NCBI RefSeq assembly: GCF_009711475.1
Contig: NZ_SMMD01000889.1
Location: forward strand, 1 to 13,956
DNA from: Fulvivirga aurantia
GTDB lineage: Bacteria > Bacteroidota > Bacteroidia > Cytophagales > Cyclobacteriaceae
DNA length: 13,956 nucleotides
Direction: 5' to 3'
Shown here one piece after another: positions 1 to 7,035 of the stretch; the first letter of the stretch is position 1; every line of letters starts with the position of its first letter. The position numbers were made by a program, and so were the translations under genes. The notes beneath the pieces are model-generated. The model ran no database searches and had not been told where the DNA came from. It was given only the letters and a program-made list of their open reading frames with translations.

Positions 1-78
1 TTATTTAATCAACCATTTGAATCATTTTGCAATTTTATATTGCATGTGTAAAACTTCTACACGTAACAGGTCAAAAAA
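1..78. other. Spacer after phoH with two small hairpins
   Basis: This AT-rich stretch follows the PhoH stop codon and holds no gene I can recognise. Read on the minus strand it offers two small inverted repeats in a row: GTGTA/TACAC with a 7-base loop (46-62), then TGCAAT/ATTGCA with a 5-base loop (28-44). Neither is followed by a clear run of T on the minus strand, so a Rho-independent terminator is only a weak reading. A neighbouring gene may end just outside the left edge. Confidence 0.25.
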
Positions 79-1419
79 CTAAAGCAATTCGTTCGCAAGA
101 TTGGCTAACTCAGAGCGCTCACCTTTTTCTAATGTAATGTGCGAATACAACTCATGATTTTTTACACGATCGATCAGGTATGACAAGCCATTACTTTGAG
201 AATCTAAATAAGGTGTATCAATCTGATGTATATCACCTGTAAAAATAATCTTCGTGTTTTCACCAGCACGTGTGATAATAGTTTTCACTTCGTGCGGGGT
301 AAGATTCTGCGCCTCATCCACAATAAAACATATGTTTGATAAACTACGCCCTCTGATATAAGCCAACGGTGTAATCACCAGCTTTTCCTGGTTCACCATC
401 TCTGTGAGCTTGGAGTATTCCTTATCGGTTTCGTTATACTGGTTTTGTATAAATTTGAGGTTATCCCAAAGCGGCTCCATGTATGGGTTTAATTTCGACT
501 TTATGTCGCCTGGCAAGTAACCAATGTCTTTGTTACTCAGAGGTACAATAGGCCTCGCTAAGTATATTTGTTTGAAGTTTCGCTTTTGCTCCAAGGCCGC
601 TGCTAAGGCTATAAGTGTTTTACCGGTACCCGCTACTCCCTGCATAGAAACAAGCTTTATTTCCGGATTGAGGATGGCATGTATGGCAAATGTTTGCTCG
701 GCATTTCTTGGTTTTATTCCATAAACCGGCTTTTTTACAACATGTTCAATTTTCTCATTGAGAGGGTTGTAGTAAGCCAAAACTGACTTTTTACCACTTT
801 TTAAAATATAGTAGCTGTTTTTAGTAGGCTTCTTTTTGCCTAAAACATCAGCCGGATCACAAGAGCCGTTTTCGTAGAGTTCGTTGATTTTATCTGGCGA
901 TACTTTGTCAGAGACCATTTTACCGGTATAAAGCGTGTTTACATTTTTCACTTTACCGGTATTGTAATCTTCCGCTGGTAGTCCCAACGATTTAGCCTTG
1001 AGTCTGAGGTTAATATCTTTAGTAACCAGGATAACCTTTCGGCCTTTCATTTCCTGCTGCAGTTGTAAAGCTGCATTGAGAATGCGATGGTCGGCCTTGG
1101 CTTCATCAAATACCTCGTTGGCATCTACCTTACTTTTGGCACCCATCAAAACTTTGAAGTCTCCTTTGTTTTTACTGCCATTTAGCGGATTCCAATCATG
1201 GAGCATTCTGCCATCAGCAAGTTTGTCTAACAAACGGGTAAACTCACGAGCCTCGAAGTTTTTTGTGTCGTTGCCTTTCTTAAACTGATCGAGCTCTTCG
1301 AGCACAGTGATAGGAATCCCTACATCATGCTCAGCAAAATTCATTATTGAGTTGTGTTCGTAGATAATTACAGAAGTGTCTAATACAAAAATCTTCTTCT
1401 CGTTATTCGCTTTCGCCAT
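79..1419 (-). CDS. PhoH family protein: PIN domain fused to PhoH ATPase
   Basis: This is a cytoplasmic 446-residue protein with two domains. The N-terminal PIN-type nuclease fold (about 8-155) shows the expected scattered acidic residues: D14 in VLDTS, E41/E42, D110 in KADHR and D135 in TKDIN. The C-terminal PhoH ATPase (about 235-446) has Walker A GVAGTGKT (261-268) and Walker B FIVDEAQN (365-372), followed by the TGDIHQID segment near 394-401. The length and order match the YlaK/PhoH2-like proteins of many bacteria, which are thought to couple RNA unwinding to RNA cleavage; that activity is known for the family and not shown here. The ATG at 1417-1419 is the natural start, since the PIN domain begins ten residues later. 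A spacer of about 100 bases separates it from the AlbA_2 gene upstream, so it may have its own promoter, but no good -7 box is visible. No key residue appears to be missing. Confidence 0.93.
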   Translation of the reverse strand: MAKANNEKKIFVLDTSVIIYEHNSIMNFAEHDVGIPITVLEELDQFKKGNDTKNFEAREFTRLLDKLADGRMLHDWNPLNGSKNKGDFKVLMGAKSKVDANEVFDEAKADHRILNAALQLQQEMKGRKVILVTKDINLRLKAKSLGLPAEDYNTGKVKNVNTLYTGKMVSDKVSPDKINELYENGSCDPADVLGKKKPTKNSYYILKSGKKSVLAYYNPLNEKIEHVVKKPVYGIKPRNAEQTFAIHAILNPEIKLVSMQGVAGTGKTLIALAAALEQKRNFKQIYLARPIVPLSNKDIGYLPGDIKSKLNPYMEPLWDNLKFIQNQYNETDKEYSKLTEMVNQEKLVITPLAYIRGRSLSNICFIVDEAQNLTPHEVKTIITRAGENTKIIFTGDIHQIDTPYLDSQSNGLSYLIDRVKNHELYSHITLEKGERSELANLANELL

Positions 1420-1518
1420 ACCACTGGGGGTTAAAAAATAGAAATGAACCTAAGTAAAAATAGGTAACTTTTTTAAAGAGGAAAGTAGATTGATTAAGAT
1501 TTTGCTAATTCTTCTGAA

Positions 1519-2160
1519 TTAATTTTTCAGTGTATAAAGATCTTCTTTGTCACTCGGAATAATTTCTAACACATTGGCTAACACCATGAGTATCAGTCCT
1601 CTGGAGGCTTGGTATGTGTTGATTTTTGCGTGTTTTTTGTAAGCTTGGAGCGTAATCGACTGATTTTTGTCCAAATAATCCATCAGCCATTTTTCTTTAT
1701 CACCAAAATTGAAGGTCACACTTTTCTGCTTGCGCCTGCGCTCGATAATCTCTTTAACCTGTCGGCTGGCTTTTATACTTTTATCTTCTGATCGCACAAA
1801 AAACTGCTTGGTTTTATCAGGTTGATTTAAGATATAATGCGGTTTACGCTCACTCGATGGTATATGATAAACAACCAATGACTCACTTTCTGTGAGTCGT
1901 AAAGTTTCCTGCTCAAAGGGTAGTTTGGGCCTGCAGTATTTTTCTATGGCCGTGTTCAAAGAAAATATGTGTTCATCAGGGTATTTTACCCCCGCCAGAT
2001 CTCCGTCATCACTCACACCTACGAAAAGGTAACCTCCGTCTGTATTAGCAAATGCTACCAGTTCTTTGATTACCTTTTCCGGGTATTTAATTTTTCTTTT
2101 AAACTCAACGGTTTGAGACTCTCCACCACGGATAAGCCTCTTGGCCTCACTAAGTTCCAT
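1519..2160 (-). CDS. AlbA_2/Schlafen-type putative nucleic-acid-binding protein
   Basis: The likely product has 213 residues and begins MELSEAKRLI. Residues 14-130 carry the hallmarks of the AlbA_2 (Schlafen-type, formerly AAA_4) fold: an E-SQTVEFK segment (14-21), the core VAFANTDGGYLFVGVSDDG (35-53), and FFVRSEDKS (120-128). The C-terminal 70 residues are basic and helical and could form a winged-helix-like tail, but I cannot assign them. The frame stays open upstream to 2313, but that extension would overlap the ATPase gene and its residues look non-conserved. The ATG at 2158-2160 lies 13 bases after the stop of the ATPase gene and starts directly at the domain, so I choose it. It is the third gene of a probable operon with the VWA and MoxR-like genes. 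Known AlbA_2 proteins act in regulation or as RNA-binding or cleaving proteins; the function of this one is not known. Confidence 0.85.
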   Translation of the reverse strand: MELSEAKRLIRGGESQTVEFKRKIKYPEKVIKELVAFANTDGGYLFVGVSDDGDLAGVKYPDEHIFSLNTAIEKYCRPKLPFEQETLRLTESESLVVYHIPSSERKPHYILNQPDKTKQFFVRSEDKSIKASRQVKEIIERRRKQKSVTFNFGDKEKWLMDYLDKNQSITLQAYKKHAKINTYQASRGLILMVLANVLEIIPSDKEDLYTLKN

Positions 2161-2173
2161 GGTTTTTGCTAGT

Positions 2174-3673
2174 TTATATATCGTCTTCGTAGCCCTCTTC
2201 ATCATCTGCCCCAGGCATGGTAAACATACTGCTGAGCAGGTCTTTAAACTGAAGCCCTTTAGATAGAGAATGTTTACTAAGCATGCTGTATTCTGCCAGG
2301 CCATGTAGTGCAAACTCCATTAAAAATAGCTTGGTTTCTTTTTCACTCTTGCTATGGTACTTATCGACCAATTCAGCTAGCCCCGGCACGCTGGTAAGGG
2401 TTTCTTTATATTCCTTGTTGCCAAAGTCATGAAGGATATCAAGCATATTGCTATCGCCAAACCACTCTATAATTTTGTTGTAAGGATTATTGCCGGTCTT
2501 TTCTTTTCTCAACCGCTCAGGGTCTGGGAAGTAATTTACAAACTGAGTACGTATTGCTTTACCAACAAGGTTATGTGCCACTATACCAGGTCCTTCCTGC
2601 TCGCCTTCATATACGAGCTCAACTTTACCGGTAATAGAAGGTACTACCCCATAAAAATCAGAAATTCTTACAAATGTATTTTCATCATTTCGCAAAGATC
2701 TACGCTCTGCAGCACTCATGAGGTTTTCGTATGCAGAGATAGTCAGACGGGCTGAAACCCCACTTTTAGCATCTACATATTCGCTATCCCTGGCTTCAAA
2801 AGCTATTTGCTCAATTAAATCTTTGGCGATATTTACCACCTGTATTTTTTCTTTCTGAGCTTCTTTTATAAAAGCTTCCTGCTCTGTGATCTTACGAGCA
2901 ACCTCAAGATCTTCAGGGTAATGTGTTATAATCTGGCTGTCGATCCTATCCTTAAGAGGAGTAACGATACTACCCCGGTTTGTATAATCTTCAGGGTTAG
3001 CCGTAAACACAAATTGCAAATCTAAAGGAAGCCTTACCTTAAAACCTCTAATCTGTATATCACCCTCTTGTAAGATGTTAAATAAGGCCACTTGTATTCT
3101 GGCTTGTAGATCCGGGAGCTCATTAATTACAAAAATGCCTCTATGAGACCGCGGTATGAGGCCAAAGTGAATCACTCTCTCATCACTGTAAGGCAGCTTA
3201 AGTGTGGCTGCTTTTATCGGATCAACGTCACCGATCAAGTCAGCAATTGACACATCCGGAGTGGCTAATTTTTCTGTGTAGCGCTCATCGCGATGCATCC
3301 AGGTTATCGGTGTGTCATCACCCTTTTCTTTTATAAGGTCTTTGCTGTAGCGAGAAAGTGGCCTTAACGGATCGTCATTTAATTCTGATCCCTCAACCAC
3401 CGGTACATACTCATCAAGCAAAAGTGCCATGAGTCTTGCCAGTCTGGTTTTGGCCTGACCACGCAAACCTAACAGGTTGATGTCGTGCATAGATAGAATG
3501 GCTCTCTCCAGGTCTGGAATTACCGTTTCTTCATATCCCCAAATTCCTTTAAAAACGTTCTCTTTATTTTTTATTTTTTGAATCAGGTTTTCCCTTAACT
3601 CTTGCTTTACAGGTCTGGGTGAGTAGCCGGAAGCTTTTAGCTCTCCCAGGGTTTTTATCTTAGTATGGTCCAT
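2174..3673 (-). CDS. MoxR / Mg-chelatase subunit I-like AAA+ ATPase
   Basis: This 499-residue cytoplasmic AAA+ protein resembles the BchI/ChlI and MoxR helix-2-insert group. Walker A is GLRGQAKT (69-76). The Walker B position reads GIFVINELPDL (179-189), with Asn184 where Asp is usual and Glu185 kept. Sensor 1 is FTANPED (223-229), the arginine-finger stretch is LKDRIDSQ (240-247) and the sensor-2 segment GVSARLT lies at 305-311. The C-terminal 150 residues have no domain I recognise and end in a very acidic tail. Its start codon overlaps the stop of the VWA gene by one base (TAATG), which implies translational coupling. Chelatase-type ATPases of this kind remodel proteins or help insert metals together with a VWA partner; no cobalt, magnesium or porphyrin gene is nearby, so true magnesium chelatase activity is unlikely. 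I read it as the motor half of a MoxR-VWA chaperone pair with unknown client. Confidence 0.92.
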   Translation of the reverse strand: MDHTKIKTLGELKASGYSPRPVKQELRENLIQKIKNKENVFKGIWGYEETVIPDLERAILSMHDINLLGLRGQAKTRLARLMALLLDEYVPVVEGSELNDDPLRPLSRYSKDLIKEKGDDTPITWMHRDERYTEKLATPDVSIADLIGDVDPIKAATLKLPYSDERVIHFGLIPRSHRGIFVINELPDLQARIQVALFNILQEGDIQIRGFKVRLPLDLQFVFTANPEDYTNRGSIVTPLKDRIDSQIITHYPEDLEVARKITEQEAFIKEAQKEKIQVVNIAKDLIEQIAFEARDSEYVDAKSGVSARLTISAYENLMSAAERRSLRNDENTFVRISDFYGVVPSITGKVELVYEGEQEGPGIVAHNLVGKAIRTQFVNYFPDPERLRKEKTGNNPYNKIIEWFGDSNMLDILHDFGNKEYKETLTSVPGLAELVDKYHSKSEKETKLFLMEFALHGLAEYSMLSKHSLSKGLQFKDLLSSMFTMPGADDEEGYEDDI

Positions 3674-4770
3674 TAAAATTTCTTTCTTCTATTTCTTCTG
3701 TAATCTTCAAAAATAAGATGTCCGAGACCCTTTAGGCTGCTGTAGTAAGCGTTGCCATTATTCACTTCTGTAAATTCTTTTACAAAAGCCTTGAGATATG
3801 GATCTGAAGCAATCATAAATGTAGTGACTGGGATATTAATTTTTCTGCATTGCTTAGCCAGGTTTAATGTTTTACTCAAAATTTTCGGGTCGAGACCGAA
3901 ACTGTTTTTATAATATTTTATTCCCTGCTTCATGCAGGTTGGTTTTCCATCAGTGATCATGAAAATCTGCTTGTTAGGATTTTTACGTCTTCTGAGCAAA
4001 TCCATGGCAAGTTCGAGACCGGCTATGGTATTGGTATGGTATGGCCCCACTTGTAAATAGGGCAGGTCTTTAATTTCTATCTGCCAGGCATCATTGCCAA
4101 AAACCAATATATCAAGTGTGTCTTTTGGATATTTCTTTGTGATAAGCTCAGCAAGTGCCATGGCTACTTTTTTGGCAGGAGTTATTCTATCTTCCCCATA
4201 TAATATCATCGAGTGTGAGATATCGATCATCAAGGCCGTAGATGTTTGTGTTTTAAACTCATGCTCCCTGACCTCTAAGTCGCCTTCAGTCATCATGAAG
4301 TTATCCAAACCATGGTTGATCTGAGCATTTCTCAGCGAATCGGTCATAGAGATTTGTTCTAAGGTATCACCAAACTGATAATCGCGTGTATCTGTACTCG
4401 GTTCATCACCCAATCCGCCAAAATTCGTTTTATGATCACCCTTTCTTGACTTTTTAAGCTTTCCAAAAATCTCTTCGAGGGCGCTGGTGCGGATATTTTG
4501 CTCACTTTTGGCTGTAAGCTCAAATGTGCCTTCCGGTGTTTGGTCTGAGATATAGCCCTTGTCTTTGAGGTCTTCTATAAAGTCCCCAATTCCATAATTG
4601 TCTCCTGATAAGTTATACTGCGAATCCAGGTTGGTGAGCCAGTTAAGCGCTTCGGATACATCACCAGAAGTAATGACCACCAATTGCATGAAAACGTCAA
4701 ATAGCTTATCAAAGTCTGATTTATTTTCGTCCTTATCGGGTATATACTCTGTAAATCGGCTTCCTATCAT
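3673..4770 (-). CDS. VWA (MIDAS) domain protein, partner of MoxR-like ATPase
   Basis: This is a 365-residue soluble protein with no signal peptide or membrane helix. The C-terminal half (about 176-350) is a von Willebrand factor A domain with a complete-looking metal-ion-dependent adhesion site: DISHS (183-187), the HTNT stretch (245-248) and ITDG (272-275). The N-terminal half is charged and mostly helical and is not a domain I can name; a basic KLKKSRKGDHK stretch (105-115) may be a linker. The frame opens with TTG at 4771-4773, immediately followed by ATG at 4768-4770; I use the ATG. It is the first gene of the VWA-MoxR-AlbA_2 unit and overlaps the ATPase start by one base. By analogy with ChlD/BchD and other VWA partners, it probably links the AAA+ ring to its substrate through the metal site. 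The metal-site reading is seen in sequence; the partnership is inferred from gene order and family knowledge. Confidence 0.9.
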   Translation of the reverse strand: MIGSRFTEYIPDKDENKSDFDKLFDVFMQLVVITSGDVSEALNWLTNLDSQYNLSGDNYGIGDFIEDLKDKGYISDQTPEGTFELTAKSEQNIRTSALEEIFGKLKKSRKGDHKTNFGGLGDEPSTDTRDYQFGDTLEQISMTDSLRNAQINHGLDNFMMTEGDLEVREHEFKTQTSTALMIDISHSMILYGEDRITPAKKVAMALAELITKKYPKDTLDILVFGNDAWQIEIKDLPYLQVGPYHTNTIAGLELAMDLLRRRKNPNKQIFMITDGKPTCMKQGIKYYKNSFGLDPKILSKTLNLAKQCRKINIPVTTFMIASDPYLKAFVKEFTEVNNGNAYYSSLKGLGHLIFEDYRRNRRKKF

Positions 4771-4860
4771 CAAGTATTGATCAATGTGCTGTATTAGTTA
4801 AACCACTATTTATGAACCAATGTTCGCTGCTATCGTTTATAATTCCTAGAGCTTGTAAAT

Positions 4861-4881
4861 TCTTTTTTCTATAAAAAAAGA
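4861..4881. repeat. AT-only inverted repeat in the divergent spacer
   Basis: TCTTTTTT (4861-4868) and AAAAAAGA (4874-4881) form a perfect 8-bp inverted repeat around a 5-base loop. It sits in the roughly 200-base divergent spacer (4771-4969) between the VWA gene and the small lipoprotein gene. Nearly all pairs are A-T, so the hairpin would be weak. It may simply reflect A-tracts in a promoter region. No exact TAnnTTTG box was found on either strand of this spacer. Confidence 0.3.
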
Positions 4882-4969
4882 TTAATCGTATGGAAAAAAA
4901 GAAACTATTGTGGTACTTTATGAGTTCAAACTTCTGAGGAATATGTTTAAACACCTAACTGGTCTAAAA

Positions 4970-5107
4970 ATGAAGAATGTTATAGTTGTCGCTTTAGTAG
5001 TTTTATTTGTATCAGCACTTGCATCTTGCAGTACTTATACATGCCCAACCTATGCTAAGGCTCCTGTTGATACTCAGGAAGTAGAGCAAGAAAAAGAGAA
5101 TATTTAA
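4970..5107 (+). CDS. Small Bacteroidetes lipoprotein (45 aa)
   Basis: The likely product is a 45-residue lipoprotein. It has a short basic start, a hydrophobic stretch (4-17) and a lipobox ending ALASC, with C20 as the lipidated residue. The mature part would be only about 26 residues, beginning CSTYTCPTYAK with a second cysteine at 25, then an acidic tail. Tiny lipoproteins with a CPTY- or CPAY-like stretch next to the lipid cysteine are, from memory, common in this phylum and have no assigned function. Two longer starts exist in frame: ATG at 4943 (54 residues, preceded by GAGGA at 4936-4940 but at only 2 bases spacing) and GTG at 4910. I prefer 4970 for the compact signal peptide, though 4943 is possible. 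The gene is alone on the plus strand, diverging from the VWA operon and ending before a strong hairpin shared with the convergent gene. Confidence 0.72.
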   Translation: MKNVIVVALVVLFVSALASCSTYTCPTYAKAPVDTQEVEQEKENI

Positions 5108-5130
5108 GAATACCTTTCTATAAAATAAAA

Positions 5131-5163
5131 AAGCCTTATGTCTATCATAAGGCTTAATTTTTT
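5131..5163. terminator. Bidirectional intrinsic terminator between convergent genes
   Basis: AAGCCTTATG (5131-5140) and CATAAGGCTT (5146-5155) make a perfect 10-bp stem with a 5-base loop. On the plus strand it is followed by AATTTTTTTG, and on the minus strand by a T-rich run (complement of 5119-5130). It lies between the lipoprotein stop (5107) and the hydroxylase stop (5181), as expected for a terminator that serves both converging transcripts. Confidence 0.9.
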
Positions 5164-5180
5164 GTCTTTTCCTCAATGCC

Positions 5181-5801
5181 TTAGGGCATCGTTCTGAAGA
5201 TATAATCCCACAGCGGAGAAGATACCCCAAACGCCCTTTCAGGATTTTTATAATGATGGATGCCATGGTGTACCCATAACTTTTTAAAGATATTCTTAGG
5301 AGGTTGGTATGCGTGTACGATATAGTGTACAAACAGGTAACCTGCATAACCCATCAGAAAGCCTGGTAAAAAGCCATAAGTAAAATCACCCATAACGAGC
5401 CTGAATAAGAATAAAAGTATTGTCGCTATAGTAATGCTCATTATTGGAGGCATAGCCAGTCTGTCTTTATCCCGAGGGTAATCGTGATGTACGCCATGAA
5501 AAGCATATTGTAGCTTTTTTCGCAATTCTGTATAGGTGCTCATATGAAATATATAGCGATGCGCCAGATACTCTACAAGTGTAAAAGTGAGTAGACCTAC
5601 AAAAAATAACCCCGTAGTGGTAGCTGCACTCGAGGCTGTGTTTACAATACTCCAATACAGTAAGCCTGCGGAGTAAATCGTAAATAAGATAATTGGTATA
5701 GAAATATGTGTACGAGACAATCTTTCTATAATAGGGTTGTCGAATAGTTTTTTGGTACCCTTATTACTAATCGTTGACTCTTTAGTGAATCCTTTGGCCA
5801 T
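5181..5801 (-). CDS. Fatty acid hydroxylase / sterol desaturase superfamily membrane protein
   Basis: This is a 206-residue integral membrane protein with about four hydrophobic helices (35-55, 60-80, 118-136, 143-162). The eight-histidine di-iron signature of the fatty acid hydroxylase superfamily is well preserved: HRYIFH (81-86), HGVHH (102-106), HYIVH (159-163) and HHGIHH (178-183). The spacing resembles the bacterial counterparts of fatty acid 2-hydroxylase (FA2H/Scs7) without the cytochrome b5 domain. It probably hydroxylates an acyl chain in the membrane, perhaps of the sphingolipid or sulfonolipid type made by Cytophagales; the substrate is inference. The ATG at 5799-5801 is the only sensible start. 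It follows bshA on the same strand after 82 bases that contain both a hairpin and a good promoter, so it is likely transcribed separately. It ends against the shared terminator at 5131-5163. Confidence 0.9.
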   Translation of the reverse strand: MAKGFTKESTISNKGTKKLFDNPIIERLSRTHISIPIILFTIYSAGLLYWSIVNTASSAATTTGLFFVGLLTFTLVEYLAHRYIFHMSTYTELRKKLQYAFHGVHHDYPRDKDRLAMPPIMSITIATILLFLFRLVMGDFTYGFLPGFLMGYAGYLFVHYIVHAYQPPKNIFKKLWVHHGIHHYKNPERAFGVSSPLWDYIFRTMP

Positions 5802-5817
5802 TGCGTGGTTTTTTTCT

Positions 5818-5850
5818 CAAAATTAAATTACGAATTTATTATTTAACAAA
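5818..5850 (-). promoter_or_regulatory. Bacteroidetes-type promoter of the fatty acid hydroxylase gene
   Basis: Read on the minus strand, TTTG (5847-5850) is followed after 21 bases by TAATTTTG (5818-5825). This fits the Bacteroidetes housekeeping consensus TTTG, 19-21 bases, TAnnTTTG. Transcription would begin near 5812, giving a leader of only about 10 bases before the ATG at 5801. The -33 box abuts the bshA terminator hairpin. No start site has been measured here. Confidence 0.55.
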
Positions 5851-5878
5851 AATAAACGGAGAAATAACCGCTTATTTT
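5849..5878 (-). terminator. Probable terminator of the GH3-bshA operon
   Basis: On the minus strand, AAAATAAGCGG (5868-5878) can pair with CCGTTTATTTT (5849-5859) across an 8-base loop, an 11-bp stem with one G-T wobble. The stem's own 3' arm ends in four T and is followed by TGTT, a modest T-rich tail. It begins six bases after the bshA stop codon, the expected place for an intrinsic terminator. Its 3' arm touches the -33 element of the next gene. Confidence 0.5.
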
Positions 5879-5883
5879 ATCAA

Positions 5884-7035
5884 TTAAATAGGCTGTGCTT
5901 CTGTTTTTCCAGATAGTACACGCTCATACATCTGCTCATACAGAGGCATAACCTTACTGATGTCAAACATCTTAGCTCGCTTCAGTGCATTTGATTTAAA
6001 CTTAGGAAGATTTTTTTCATCAAGTATCTTCAGCGCATTTTTTGTCATGTCATCTACATCACCAACCTCACTCATGAACCCAGTTTCGCCATGAATGTTT
6101 AACTCCGGTAAACCTCCCGTATTGGTAGAGATTACCGGCACCTCACAGGCCATAGCTTCAAGTGCTGCTAAACCAAAACTTTCCTTTTCTGAGGGCATTA
6201 TAAATAAATCAGCTACCGATAAAACTTCTTCAACTGCTTCTAGCTTACCTAAAAATCTTATATCAGAGCAAGTGCCAAGTTCGCGGCATAGTTGCTCAAT
6301 ATTTGAGCGTTCCGGGCCATCACCTACAAGGAGTAGTTTGGCTGGTATCTCTTTTCTTATATTATGAAAAACACGGACCACATCGTCTACTCGCTTTACT
6401 TTTCTAAAGTTAGATGTATGCACCAAAAGTTTTTCGTCATCCGGGCATATGGCCTTTCTGAAATGCTCTTTCTTTTGTTTTTTAAATCGGTCAAGATCGA
6501 TGAAATTGGGTATCACATCAATATCATTTACTATCTTGAAGTGCTGGTAGGTGTCTTTTTTCAGATCATCAGATACAGCTGTTACACCATCAGAGGCATT
6601 GATGCTAAAGGTGACTACAGGAGCGTAAGACGCGTCTTTGCCCACAAGAGTGATGTCAGTACCGTGAAGTGTTGTGATCACGGGAATATCGATGTTTTCT
6701 GTTTTCAGGATTTGCTTAGCCATGTATGCAGCAGAAGCGTGTGGTATAGCATAGTGTACATGAAGTAAATCAAGGCCTTCATGCTTTACTACATCAACCA
6801 TTTTACTGGCAAGTGCCAGTTCATATGGAGGGTATTCAAAGAGAGGGTAAGTCCTGATGTCTACTTCGTGGTAAAACAGGTTTTCGTTAAAGAAATCTAA
6901 ACGGGTGGGCTGAGAATAAGTAATAAAATGAATCTCATGCCCTGCCTTAGCCAGCGCTTTACCCAACTCTGTAGCTACTACACCACTACCTCCAAATGTG
7001 GGATAACAAACGATCCCTATTTTTATTCTGTCCAT
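5884..7035 (-). CDS. bshA: N-acetyl-alpha-D-glucosaminyl L-malate synthase BshA
   Basis: This 383-residue cytoplasmic GT4-family glycosyltransferase is the first enzyme of bacillithiol synthesis, joining UDP-GlcNAc to L-malate. The N-terminal glycine-rich loop YPTFGGSGVVATELG (11-25) and the stretch SQPTRLDFF (41-49) are characteristic of BshA rather than of other GT4 enzymes. HVHYAIPHA (92-100) and TLHGTDITLVG (122-132) are also typical. The nucleotide-sugar site shows LLVGDGPE (235-242) and the EX7E motif from E285 to E293 in the KESFGLAALEAMA segment. The length is the usual one. Its ATG overlaps the stop of the upstream GH3 fusion gene by one base (TAATG), so the two are co-transcribed and probably translationally coupled. 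The bshB and bshC partners are not in this window. An unspecific GT4 enzyme is the alternative, but the motifs favour BshA strongly. Confidence 0.93.
   Translation of the reverse strand: MDRIKIGIVCYPTFGGSGVVATELGKALAKAGHEIHFITYSQPTRLDFFNENLFYHEVDIRTYPLFEYPPYELALASKMVDVVKHEGLDLLHVHYAIPHASAAYMAKQILKTENIDIPVITTLHGTDITLVGKDASYAPVVTFSINASDGVTAVSDDLKKDTYQHFKIVNDIDVIPNFIDLDRFKKQKKEHFRKAICPDDEKLLVHTSNFRKVKRVDDVVRVFHNIRKEIPAKLLLVGDGPERSNIEQLCRELGTCSDIRFLGKLEAVEEVLSVADLFIMPSEKESFGLAALEAMACEVPVISTNTGGLPELNIHGETGFMSEVGDVDDMTKNALKILDEKNLPKFKSNALKRAKMFDISKVMPLYEQMYERVLSGKTEAQPI

Noticed and set aside
2161..2313. Longer N-terminus for the AlbA_2 protein (extra 51 residues)
   Set aside because: It would overlap the end of the ATPase gene by about 140 bases, and the added residues are what the other frame of that gene gives. 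The domain starts right after the internal ATG at 2158-2160.
619..2640. Repeated TTACCGGTA words (near 620, 918, 953 and 2625)
   Set aside because: Most sit on Thr-Gly-Lys codons (ACC GGT AAA) of the minus-strand genes, so codon choice explains them; the spacing is irregular and they are not a site array.
2174..4770. True magnesium chelatase (chlorophyll synthesis) for the ATPase-VWA pair
   Set aside because: No porphyrin or cobalamin gene is nearby, there is no subunit H, and the protein features fit the broader MoxR-VWA group.
5012..5347. 111-codon minus-strand frame spanning the terminator and the end of the hydroxylase gene
   Set aside because: It crosses the strong terminator hairpin and overlaps two better genes; the composition is not protein-like.
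6364..6768. 134-codon open frame on the plus strand opposite bshA
   Set aside because: It mirrors conserved BshA codons and has no coherent domain; it is a shadow frame.
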